This document shows positions 1 through 7,176 of a stretch of 7,802 bases of DNA, piece by piece. The notes beneath the pieces are model-generated. The model had not been told where the DNA came from, searched no databases, and worked only from the letters and a program-made list of their open reading frames with translations. A program made the translations under genes and the position numbers. Position 1 is the first letter of the stretch. Every line of letters begins with the position of its first letter. This DNA is from Globobulimina sp. (taxonomy: Eukaryota > Foraminifera > Rotaliida): NCBI GenBank assembly GCA_003354225.1, contig PIVH01000118.1:1-7802 (forward strand), read 5' to 3'.

Positions 1-956
1 ATATAACGCAGATTCGGACATGCTAATAATATTACATCCAACCAGTGATAGACAGCATGTCCCCCATTTTTCAATGAATGTTGAACCACTAACTTTGTAA
101 TGTTTTTCATGGATAGTTGTGTTGTAGCTGCACTTTGTGCTAATTTATTGAATGTTGAACCTGAAATACATGACAAATCCAGTTCGTCCAAGGTTTGTAT
201 GCCACACAAACCAATCCATAAATTTTTACAATCAGCAACTTCTTCAAAATTCCTATGCGATAATTTTAAAACACGAATGTTTGCGCAGCTCGAGACAATG
301 AAAAGTAAGTTAATGATTCCATTTGTAGTAAACCTACATTTATCGGATAAATCTAATACTTCCAATGACTCTATTTCATGTTTGCTGCACTTTATCCTTT
401 GGCTAATTACCGCTAAATCATCGCTTGATATTGAACATGACCCTAGATATAATTCACGCAAATGTTTGGCGTTTACAATAAAGGATGATAACAATTTTAC
501 ACATTTTGGGGATTCGCCGATGATTGGATTTCCAGATAAGTTCAAAACTTTTAAGGTGAGACATAATTTATCATTGTTTGCTATGCTTGAAATTAGTCGA
601 ATTGCAAACTCTGACTGAATTGCAACATTCTTCAGATCTAAAACTTGTAAATTTTGGACTTTAGAAATTAGATTTGATATAAAATATTTTTTTTGATTGG
701 CTGCATAATAAAGTGTGTCACGGATAGATGAATCGACAGAAAAAACTCTTAAATTAACAAAATTGCATGATATTGCTGCTAATAAAATGTCTAATGCTTT
801 ATATTGAAAATGAACTGATTTGATGTAGATCTCGTCCCAGGTATCCATTCTTGATTGTAACCATTTTGAAATAGCGTTGGCTCCTTGAATACTTATAGTA
901 TGTGATAGGATGTATATTTTGTTATCATTTATTTCAAGTAACGATTTATTGTCCAT
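1..956 (-). CDS. Leucine-rich-repeat protein, 3' end outside window
   Basis: Reading down from an ATG at 956-954 the minus strand stays open for 318 codons to the left edge, so the C-terminus is missing. After about 100 residues without clear repeats (start MDNKSLLEIN), units with the LxxLxLxx pattern recur roughly every 28-31 residues. Examples are NLQVLDLKN near 102-110, LKVLNLSGN near 135-143, LRELYLGSC near 166-174, LEVLDLSDK near 198-206, IRVLKLSHR near 227-235 and LDELDLSC near 256-263. This spacing is typical of ribonuclease-inhibitor-type LRRs, which form horseshoe protein-binding scaffolds. No signal peptide, membrane segment, F-box or kinase domain is visible in this part. No intron is needed. 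The partner is unknown. The ATG is chosen because the repeats stay in frame with it and it is the first ATG of the open stretch. The gene follows the channel gene on the same strand after 296 bases. The family call is firm and the function is not assigned. Confidence 0.85.
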   Translation of the reverse strand, partial: MDNKSLLEINDNKIYILSHTISIQGANAISKWLQSRMDTWDEIYIKSVHFQYKALDILLAAISCNFVNLRVFSVDSSIRDTLYYAANQKKYFISNLISKVQNLQVLDLKNVAIQSEFAIRLISSIANNDKLCLTLKVLNLSGNPIIGESPKCVKLLSSFIVNAKHLRELYLGSCSISSDDLAVISQRIKCSKHEIESLEVLDLSDKCRFTTNGIINLLFIVSSCANIRVLKLSHRNFEEVADCKNLWIGLCGIQTLDELDLSCISGSTFNKLAQSAATTQLSMKNITKLVVQHSLKNGGHAVYHWLDVILLACPNLRY

Positions 957-1068
957 ATTTTATTTCTATTTTTGTGATGCGCACTAAAAATATCATATCA
1001 TATGTTATGATTATGAAGATGTGGAGGTTATTGTTCCATGTTTTGAATTTACGACTCTATTTTTGTAT

Positions 1069-1123
1069 TGTCTATCGATATTCAATTGTAAATCTGTCAA
1101 TTGTACATTTTGATCGATAGACA
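1069..1123. repeat. 11-bp perfect inverted repeat with 33-base loop
   Basis: TGTCTATCGAT at 1069-1079 is the exact reverse complement of ATCGATAGACA at 1113-1123. The loop contains two copies of TCAATTGTA (starting at 1082 and 1097), each including the self-complementary hexamer CAATTG, so alternative pairings are possible. It lies about 130 bases beyond the channel stop and about 113 bases before the LRR start. It could be a transcript-end hairpin or a dyad protein-binding site. Function is not known. Confidence 0.7.
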
Positions 1124-1210
1124 GAATCATCTTTCGTCGAGACAGAATCAAGAATCAACTTTAGTAAAAGCAACAGTCAAGTTTTCGAAAATCAAGAATC
1201 AAAAATCAAC
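1120..1210. repeat. Short direct repeats rich in AATCAA
   Basis: GACAGAATCA occurs at 1120-1129 and again at 1141-1150. The 13-mer AATCAAGAATCAA occurs at 1146-1158 and 1190-1202, and a further AATCAAC follows at 1204-1210. The copies are imperfectly spaced (21 and 44 bases), so this is a degenerate local repeat and not a clean satellite. It may reflect slippage or clustered binding sites upstream of the LRR gene. Confidence 0.6.
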
Positions 1211-1252
1211 AATTTCATAATCTAAAAATAATCTTTAATATATCGTTGTGTG

Positions 1253-3405
1253 TCAAGTGATTGTTATTTCGTTGTGTGGCTCCACACCTTTCTCTTTTAG
1301 CATTTTATAATGTAGCTTCATTTTAAAATCTTTCAATCCGCTGTCCATTTTATTCAGCCTTCTCATTTTATCAACCATTGATTCTGAATTGTCAGTTTCC
1401 TTATTTTCTACAATATTTTTATCCTCGATATTCTTTGTTTTGACACAAAATAAATCCTCATATATTGTATCAAACTGTACATTATCTTTTGCTTTGCTTT
1501 TTGCTTTGGCTTTCAACACTTTTCGAGACTCTTTGAATGTGACTCCGCGTGGTTTTCCCTGCGTTTCTCTTAACAATTTCTTCATATTTCCCCACACCTC
1601 ATTTGCGTGCTCATTGTCCAAATGATCAAATATTATTTCTTTCAACACGTCACGTCTTAAAATAGAAAATTCGCACCAAGTCTCACAAATTAATGTGCTA
1701 CTTCGCGTTGCCGAAATCAAACAATTTTCACCCGTTAAATCACCGCGTTTGAGTAACTTTGAGCCAATATGTTTCTGTGTGCTCTTTTCTCCATAAATCA
1801 ACCTAGCACATCCTACGCGTAATACATATATCTCAGAGGACGACTCATTTTCTTCAAATACGCGATATCCAGCATTGCATCCAACAGACTCCAGCGCAAT
1901 GATCAGATTTCCCATTATCGCATCAGGCAAACCGGCAAAAAGCTCAATACTTCGAACTGAGCGTTGAGACATTTCTGTTTCAACCTTTGTCCGTAAGTGT
2001 TGTGGGAGTGATTTGACGAATGCATTCGCATCCGATGCCACATAATTCTTTGTACAGTGATATTCAATGTGTGCTGTAATCGCACGGATTAATTCATTCG
2101 ATAAACCAAAATGAGCTCCAAATGAATATGCTTCATCCATCTTTTCCTCCGTGTATTGCGATTGTTTGTCGCCTTCGAATGCCAAAACAGTTAATGTTCC
2201 CACTAAATACGCAGTCATTATGCTTCCAACAACAACGACAAACATTGCTACCCATTTCTCGCTCGTATTATGCGCCACAATGTCACCATATCCTGTGGTA
2301 AATCTGTAGTTATCATAGATGTGAATATATTGTACATTTTCGAAGTATATGCATCAGCATTATCCACTTAACAATGTGACTATGCTCCAATATAAACATG
2401 TTGTATATGCCTCTACGACATCAAAATCTTCTCCGTCAAAATCAAAGTCCGCAAAATCCTAAAACAACAAAACAATTAATATAAAATAATAAGTAAATAA
2501 TACAATATATACCAGCCAAGATTGCTGACCATCCTTTTGATTTGCTATAGCAATGTATTTGAAACATATATAACAAACAACAAACATGCAAATATAGGAA
2601 GGAGAAACGACATACATTTGCCAACACCAAACCAAATACATCCAAAATAATGAGCAACGAACAGCATACAAACCATAACCTGTGAAATGCCGAGCCATTT
2701 TTTAAGCGTTGGGAATAATCGATTCATTTCTCGCATAATGCCCATCATTTTATATATTCGAAATACACGCAATAATCTCAATAAACGCACTAAACGAAGC
2801 ACTCCAATTCCTACTGTGCTATCATTCACATCGCCATTGTTGAATCCGCTAAACATAAAACTTAATGGTAATGAGGTTAAAAGGTCGAATGCAAACCACC
2901 CCTTCACATATCTGAGTGCGATGAGATTTGGAACCTCAATTAATTGCAATGGATCCCATTTATCATAATACGCGGTTCGAAATGTTACACATATGTCACA
3001 GCATAAAAATATATCGATGCAAAAAGACAGTATACCAACACTGGTGCTAAAATCAACAGGAATCTCAAAGGCCATTGTTAACTAAGTAATATATTTTAAA
3101 TTGTGGTTAGAAATAGGAAACGTTTCTTATAGTACTTATACACATCATACCGGAATCTCAATGGCTGAGATAACAATTACAAGTGAAACAAATATATCCC
3201 ATACAATTTTGAAACCTCCTTGAGGATGGAGTAGCGTTTGCGGACCACAACAAGTGCGTTCTTTCGTTTTCGTATTGTTTTCAATAGGATTTACGTTTTT
3301 GTTTTCGTCGACGTCAATGGATATCGACTTTTGTTCTTCATTGGTGCTTTGGGTTAATGGCTGTTGTTCTAATTGTATGAAGCCATGGTTTGAATTAGAA
3401 GTCAT
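1253..3405 (-). CDS. Voltage-sensor K+ channel with cyclic-nucleotide-binding domain
   Basis: Joining five exons (3405-3151, 3081-2616, 2544-2513, 2458-2373, 2303-1253) gives 1890 bases, or 629 residues, with no internal stop. Predicted order: cytosolic N-terminus 1-65; S1 near 66-88; S2 near 98-120; S3 near 147-165; S4 with positive residues every third position (R181, R184, R187, R190, R193, K196); S5 near 216-236; pore with TTGYGD at 282-287; S6 near 298-321; C-linker; CNBD near 392-513. The tail has a Lys/Ala-rich stretch at 543-552. GYGD indicates K+ selectivity, and the layout is that of the plasma-membrane EAG/HCN/plant-Shaker superfamily. In the CNBD, G471-E472 and R480 keep the phosphate-cassette Glu and Arg, but Ser-Ser follows the Arg where Thr-Ala is usual. 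The start is the ATG at 3405; an in-frame ATG at 3510 would overlap the upstream gene. Whether it opens on hyperpolarisation or depolarisation cannot be read from the sequence. Confidence 0.92.
2304..2372 (-). other. Channel intron 4 (69 nt)
   Basis: The donor is GTTAAG at 2372 and the acceptor is CTACAG ending at 2304. Removing it joins SIVTL to FTTGYGD and so restores the selectivity filter. Unspliced, the frame stops a few codons after the donor. Confidence 0.85.
2459..2512 (-). other. Channel intron 3 (54 nt)
   Basis: The donor is GTATAT at 2512 and the acceptor is GTTTTAG ending at 2459, after a T-rich tract. It is phase 0 and joins QQSWL to DFADF in the turret between S5 and the pore helix. 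Confidence 0.85.
2545..2615 (-). other. Channel intron 2 (71 nt)
   Basis: The donor is GTATGT at 2615 and the acceptor is GCTATAG ending at 2545. It is phase 1 and joins WFGVGK to SNQKDG. The 32-base exon that follows (2544-2513) restores frame only when introns 2 and 3 are both removed. Confidence 0.85.
3082..3150 (-). other. Channel intron 1 (69 nt)
   Basis: The donor is GTATGA at 3150 and the acceptor is TTACTTAG ending at 3082. It is phase 0 and joins SAIEIP to LTMAFEIPV, making a continuous S1 to S1-S2 loop as expected for the family. Confidence 0.88.
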
Positions 3406-3478
3406 TGAGTTTTTTGTTATTTGAATTAGAAGCAAAAATCCTAAAAATAGAAACCAGACAAAAAAAAGAGAGATTTTG

Positions 3479-4108
3479 TTATATTGTTGATTGTTGTCCT
3501 TCTCTAACAATTTTTATGTAAATATTATCCAAGATATTGTGTGGATTTGCAGCTCCCATCCTATAAACGATAACAAATGATTTTGGAACTCCTTGCCAAG
3601 AATCACCAAACGTTTCATTTGTCGCATTCACTGTTACATTATGATTCTGTACCATTTGTTGCACAGAGTGTGAATGATCTTGCAAGCCATAAACAGCACC
3701 CAATACATTGATTTTTCCATAATAATTTGTTGGGACAAATTTTGACGCAAATTTTGATTCATCAATATTTAATGTGGAGCCTTCTGTGACAATGGAAACC
3801 TGAATGCTTGAGCCTTCTGTTCCAAATCCCCAAACCACAATCAATGTTTTCTTAACATTAACCCACGAATCGCCAAATATTTGATTGACAGCTGGTATCG
3901 ATAATGATTGTGTTTTATTATCGATTATTTTTCGAACAGCATTTGTAACATCAGATAAACCATACACCGCAGCATAAACTATTAATTTTGAAATGTAATC
4001 GTAATCATTTTGATCGGAACTGGCATCTGGAGCACGCCCTTTGGTTTCTGATGAATAATTTTCATCGTTTTTGCCTTCTATTCCGCTTTCCAAGGAATTT
4101 TGCTTCAT
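3479..4108 (-). CDS. Two-repeat protein resembling DUF3395 (DnaJ-C11 C-terminal-like)
   Basis: This is a single exon of 209 residues with a complete ATG-to-TAA frame. After a polar, acidic N-terminus of about 38 residues come two related units of about 70 residues, near 41-112 and 131-204. Each has AVYGL (47-51 and 138-142), then a Val-rich helix-like part, FGDSW (78-82 and 168-172), a Lys-containing V-x-K turn, and a hydrophobic strand (LIVVW, FVIVY). The pattern A-YG ... D-V-T ... FGD-W-G-K-L-V-Y resembles the DUF3395 fold at the C-terminus of DnaJ-C11-type proteins and in stand-alone proteins. The assignment is from memory of the pattern and is moderate. No J domain, signal peptide or membrane segment is visible, so the protein is probably cytosolic. 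It shares a 67-base divergent promoter region with the PDZ gene and ends only 73 bases before the channel ATG. Function is unknown. Confidence 0.65.
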   Translation of the reverse strand: MKQNSLESGIEGKNDENYSSETKGRAPDASSDQNDYDYISKLIVYAAVYGLSDVTNAVRKIIDNKTQSLSIPAVNQIFGDSWVNVKKTLIVVWGFGTEGSSIQVSIVTEGSTLNIDESKFASKFVPTNYYGKINVLGAVYGLQDHSHSVQQMVQNHNVTVNATNETFGDSWQGVPKSFVIVYRMGAANPHNILDNIYIKIVREGQQSTI

Positions 4109-4175
4109 CGTCTTTATAAATATGTATTAAATAATTTACTTTAGCTAGCTGAGAATTGAGTTTTAAATTTTGAAC
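4109..4175. promoter_or_regulatory. 67-bp divergent promoter region
   Basis: The ATGs of the DUF3395-like gene (minus) and the PDZ gene (plus) are separated by only 67 AT-rich bases. These contain a TATA-like TATAAATA at 4115-4122 and the palindrome AGCTAGCT at 4143-4150. Both core promoters and both 5' leaders must fit here unless they extend into the coding sequences. The role is inferred from position only. Confidence 0.5.
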
Positions 4176-4873
4176 ATGTCATCAGATTCGTACAGACGCG
4201 ATAATTCGTCATATGGGTCCTCATCAACGAGCATATTCGATTTATTCTGTGGATGTTGCAAAACCTCATCACAAAAAGCAGAGATCCTTTTGGAAGAATC
4301 AAGCTCGCAACATTTGGAAAGGAAAGTCTATACAATAATGTTTGGTCAATGCCCAAAAGGCATTGGAATCAAAGTAGAGTCTACTTTGCAAGGACCAAAA
4401 GTTACAAAAGTTCAAGAGAACCTATGGTATAAACTCGAAGAAGCAGATAAAATATTATCATTAAATAATGAGAACTGCGTAGATTCGTCACCTGAAGTTG
4501 TCCAATTTTTGTTAATGAACTTGTACGAAAAAAACGAGGCAATATTTGAAATCGAAAGAGGAGGTAAATATTTTATATAAATATATATCTGATATGCAAA
4601 ATATGTGTCTACACAGTGGAGACATTTAAGGTCGGTGTACGTCGTGAAAAAGGTGGATTTGGTTTTGATTTTAAAAAAAGTTCAGAAAATTCAAATTATA
4701 TTGTTGTGAATACCATACATTCTGAAAATAGTAATGATGTTCAAATTGGAGACAAGATATTGTCAATAAATAATATCGATGCTGGCATGATAAATACGGA
4801 CGATTTACAATCAATGTTAGATACACCTGGCAATAAAACAAAATTAATCGTTGAGCGACTTGTTGAGCGTTAA
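4176..4873 (+). CDS. Small tandem-PDZ adaptor protein
   Basis: Two exons (4176-4563 and 4617-4873) give 645 bases, or 214 residues. The N-terminus is Ser-rich with a Cys cluster, FCGCC at 24-28, which could be lipidated (inference). PDZ1 spans about 50-128, with its carboxylate-binding loop GIGI at 62-65. PDZ2 spans about 132-211, with GFGF at 143-146. Both keep the D-K-I-L-S-[LI]-N-N strand-turn (91-98 and 175-182), which corresponds to the G-D-x-I-x-x-I-N-G motif of PDZ domains. PDZ domains bind C-terminal peptides of membrane proteins. At the start of helix B, where class I domains usually have His, PDZ1 appears to have Ser (104-105) and PDZ2 Thr (190), so ligand class is uncertain. The intron falls exactly between the two domains. 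ATG 4176 is preferred over a TTG six bases upstream. The downstream neighbour encodes a receptor whose C-terminus looks like a PDZ ligand. Confidence 0.9.
4564..4616 (+). other. PDZ gene intron (53 nt)
   Basis: The donor is GTAAAT at 4564 and the acceptor is TACACAG ending at 4616. It is phase 1 and joins FEIERG to VETFKVG. Without splicing the frame ends in GGKYFI and PDZ2 is lost. Confidence 0.88.
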
Positions 4874-4995
4874 TAACAAATCATCCTCGCACTCATCTTC
4901 ACATCTGACCTCTTTTGTGTTTTGAATCAATTTTTATGGACGTAGTAGCCATCATATTTACACATATTTACTCCAAATTGTTGTTAATGTTAGAA

Positions 4996-5001
4996 AATAA
5001 A
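4996..5001 (+). terminator. Candidate poly(A) signal AATAAA of PDZ gene
   Basis: AATAAA lies 123 bases beyond the PDZ stop codon and 56 bases before the receptor ATG. It is a match to the canonical hexamer in AT-rich DNA, so chance occurrence is possible. Confidence 0.4.
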
Positions 5002-5056
5002 ACCATGACTCAAAACATCTTTCCACTGAATTAGCAGTCAGCCGCTCAGAGTCAAC

Positions 5057-6958
5057 ATGTCAACGATGCTTTCACTGCTTTTCATATTTTCTGTGAATAA
5101 ATTGCAATCTGCAGACGCAAAAAATTATCCATGCAGATGGGAAACAGTGAACTCAACATTTGATTTATGTGAAATGCAATTACGAGCTATAGGGGATGAT
5201 AGAACATATTACGAAGTATTTGACAATCGCGCATCAACACTTTTTAATTTTACCTATATCTTCAATGTATGCAATGATATCGAATCGCGACCGCCAGACG
5301 AGATATGTTGGAACAACACATTACGAGCTCGACCCGACAAATTGATGCCAACTGGATATTGCACAGAGAAGAACGAAACAAATGGCGAATGTCTTGAGAT
5401 TGAAGACATTGTTGACAACACCGCGGCATATCAAGTCCATCGTGGTCGGGACACCGAGTCGCGAATTCATGATTGTTACAGAATGCATAATGGCGTGGAC
5501 GCGCCGCTCTTTTCCTACATCGATGCCACCGATCCTTCATTAGGAGTCCGTATCACTTATATCAACGGCGATTACTGTCCAGACGGACAACGAAATCGCG
5601 AATTTAGTTTAGAATTTTATTGCAGTGAAATCCTCGAAAATATACCCGACAAAAAAGAAGAAATCATCTATGAAAATGAGATCTGTTCCTATGTCCTACC
5701 AATATATACCTCCTATGGCTGTCCTACGCAATGCCCAATCTCCACAAACACAAATAAATTATGCGACGGGCACGGTATCTGCGAATATGATTACACCAAC
5801 AACCTGTATGTATGTGTTGCAATTGTGTGAAAAATCTACCTATATAACAAAACCAGGCCAAAATGTTACTGCTATTATGGTTATTGCGGCGCAGATTGCT
5901 CTCATAGCGGAGATGCGTGCAGTGCCGACTCACAACAATTGTACAACATCACTGCACCCAACGACGACGAAACCTGTTTATTTGCCTTAACTGACTCGTT
6001 TGGCACGAACTCATATTATAATTTATCGTATTTTAACTTAAAAGGTGAGAATTTCCAAGTCGATGACGCATTGGATCGGGAATACGTATACAAGTTCAAC
6101 ATCTGTGGCGATATGGAACTGTTTGAGGATGAGAGTGAGGTTCCAGCCGTTTGCCGCAATTATAACCATGGGCCGTGTACACATTTCACAGAGAGTGACA
6201 ATGGCAATTTTACGTCGCGAGTTTGTGCCAATACCTATGATACATTTGATAGCGACTCCGCAGCAAAAGCGGTACAGATATATTATCCGAAAAACAACAA
6301 ATCCGACCCGCTGTGCTATTGGTTAGGGATGGATTTGCCGGACGGATTTGATATGGTCTCTTACGACGTTGCCTTAATCGATCAGAATGATACCGGCCGC
6401 GGAGTGATATTCAAAATCATGAATGGCGAATATTGCGAGGAAGGGGACACCAATCGAGAGTTGAATGTGATATTAAGGTGTCCGGATACCAGGGGGTGGA
6501 TTTTTGATCCTTATGTTGAGGCAAAAACGATTTTGAATGAAACCATACTGGAGTCTGACGTTTGTGTCTATGAAATTGAATTTGAGTCGCCATTGGCTTG
6601 TCCAATGAATTGTATTTCGCGAGGCAGTGGCAAGGAGGCGAAGGAATTTTCGGTGTGTAGCAGTCATGGGATCTGTGCGTCTGACCCGGAAGCACAACAA
6701 ATCAGATGTTTGTGCGACGAGGGATATACGGGCATTGTGTGTCAATTGAATGCGGCCTTTAGCACTACATCGAGTGGGGGTGATAGCGGAGGTGGCGGTG
6801 GCAAAGGATTGTCGATTGGGGTGGGTGTGGCTGTGGCGTTGTTGGTGTTGATAGTGGCTGGCTCGTTCGCTTATTTACAAAGAAAGAAGCGGCTGGCGGT
6901 CGGGCAATATGAGTTGCAGGGCGACAGTGGACTCATGAGTGAGGAAACTGGCATATAA
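5057..6958 (+). CDS. MRH-EGF-MRH-EGF single-pass lectin-like receptor
   Basis: Exons 5057-5805 and 5857-6958 join to 1851 bases, or 616 residues. Order: signal peptide about 1-21 (hydrophobic MLSLLFIFSV); MRH1 about 25-223; EGF1 about 226-264 (CDGHGIC ... CYCYYGYCGADC); MRH2 about 290-499; EGF2 about 502-545 (CSSHGIC ... CLCDEGYTGIVC); Gly/Ser-rich linker 555-566; TM about 567-590; basic stop-transfer QRKKR; 21 further tail residues. MRH domains are the mannose-6-phosphate-receptor fold. Both copies show the family pattern NGxYC ... R ... C, then C-x-Y and a closing (A/G)CP. Their ligand residues align as Q126/Q390, R181/R450, E206/E482 and Y212/Y488, with identical R-to-C and E-to-C spacing. 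There are many N-glycosylation sequons in the lumenal part. The tail has DSGLM at 606-610 and ends in ETGI. The likely site is the endomembrane system or cell surface; ligand and cargo are unknown. The first ATG is used because it gives a plausible signal peptide. Confidence 0.85.
5806..5856 (+). other. Receptor intron (51 nt) inside EGF1
   Basis: The donor is GTATGT at 5806 and the acceptor is AACCAG ending at 5856. It is phase 2 and joins TNNL to PKCYC, completing the EGF cysteine pattern. The length is a multiple of three but the intron holds an in-frame TGA at 5828-5830, so retention would truncate the protein after EGF1 begins. A second GTATGT at 5810 would break the frame. Confidence 0.85.
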
Positions 6959-7176
6959 GCTGGACTTTAAATTATTTTTATTTTTTTTGTTTAATCATCT
7001 TTATTATTGCACTAAATAGCTTTTTTTTGGATTAATACGTATAATTATTATTATTTATTATAACATTTGTTTGTAATTATCACTCTCGAAATGCAACTAA
7101 TAAATCAGTAGAAGAGTAGACACAAACAAGATATTTTTGCGAAATCATGATGTCAAAAAGTTATAGTTAAATGGTA
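6959..7176. other. Convergent intergenic region with facing poly(A) signals
   Basis: These 218 AT-rich bases lie between the stop codons of the receptor (plus) and the SDR (minus), with several T runs. AATAAA on the plus strand at 7099-7104 could end the receptor transcript. AATAAA on the minus strand at 7054-7059 could end the SDR transcript. If both are used, the two 3' UTRs overlap by at least 45 bases. No gene is seen here. Confidence 0.5.

Larger units (their letters stand above)
957..1252. other. Intergenic region: channel 3' end and LRR gene promoter
   Basis: This AT-rich stretch lies between the stop of the channel gene and the ATG of the LRR gene, both on the minus strand. It should contain the 3' end of the first transcript and the promoter of the second. 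It holds a perfect 11-base inverted repeat, two copies of a 9-base direct repeat inside the inverted repeat's loop, and a short AATCAA-rich repeated tract, each described separately. A 72-codon open frame on the plus strand here has no recognisable domain and is not called as a gene. Confidence 0.7.

Noticed and set aside
100-618. 172-codon open frame on the plus strand
   Set aside because: It is exactly antisense to the LRR gene, whose repeats are clear on the other strand. The plus-strand translation shows no domain.
902-1120. 72-codon plus-strand frame with a hydrophobic, Ile/Tyr-rich product
   Set aside because: It overlaps the LRR start and intergenic repeats, and its composition is that of translated AT-rich DNA.
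2442-2698. Two overlapping minus-strand frames of 71 and 79 codons with membrane-like translations
   Set aside because: They are read-throughs of channel introns 2 and 3. The spliced model uses only the 32-base exon and gives a continuous channel.
3406-3510. N-terminal extension of the channel from an ATG at 3510, with a hydrophobic segment FFVWFLFLGFLLLIQ
   Set aside because: It overlaps the end of the upstream DUF3395-like gene and comes from the T-rich gap between the genes. An extra membrane segment before the cytosolic N-terminus would not fit the six-segment topology.
4141-4356. 71-codon minus-strand frame at the start of the PDZ gene
   Set aside because: It is antisense to PDZ exon 1 and the divergent promoter, with no recognisable domain.
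5262-5540. Cys- and Arg-rich 92-codon minus-strand frame
   Set aside because: It is antisense to the MRH1 coding sequence and has no start context or domain. The other antisense frames at 5724-5933, 6417-6695 and 6473-6745, and the other-frame plus-strand frames at 5625-5990 and 6045-6326, are rejected for the same reason.
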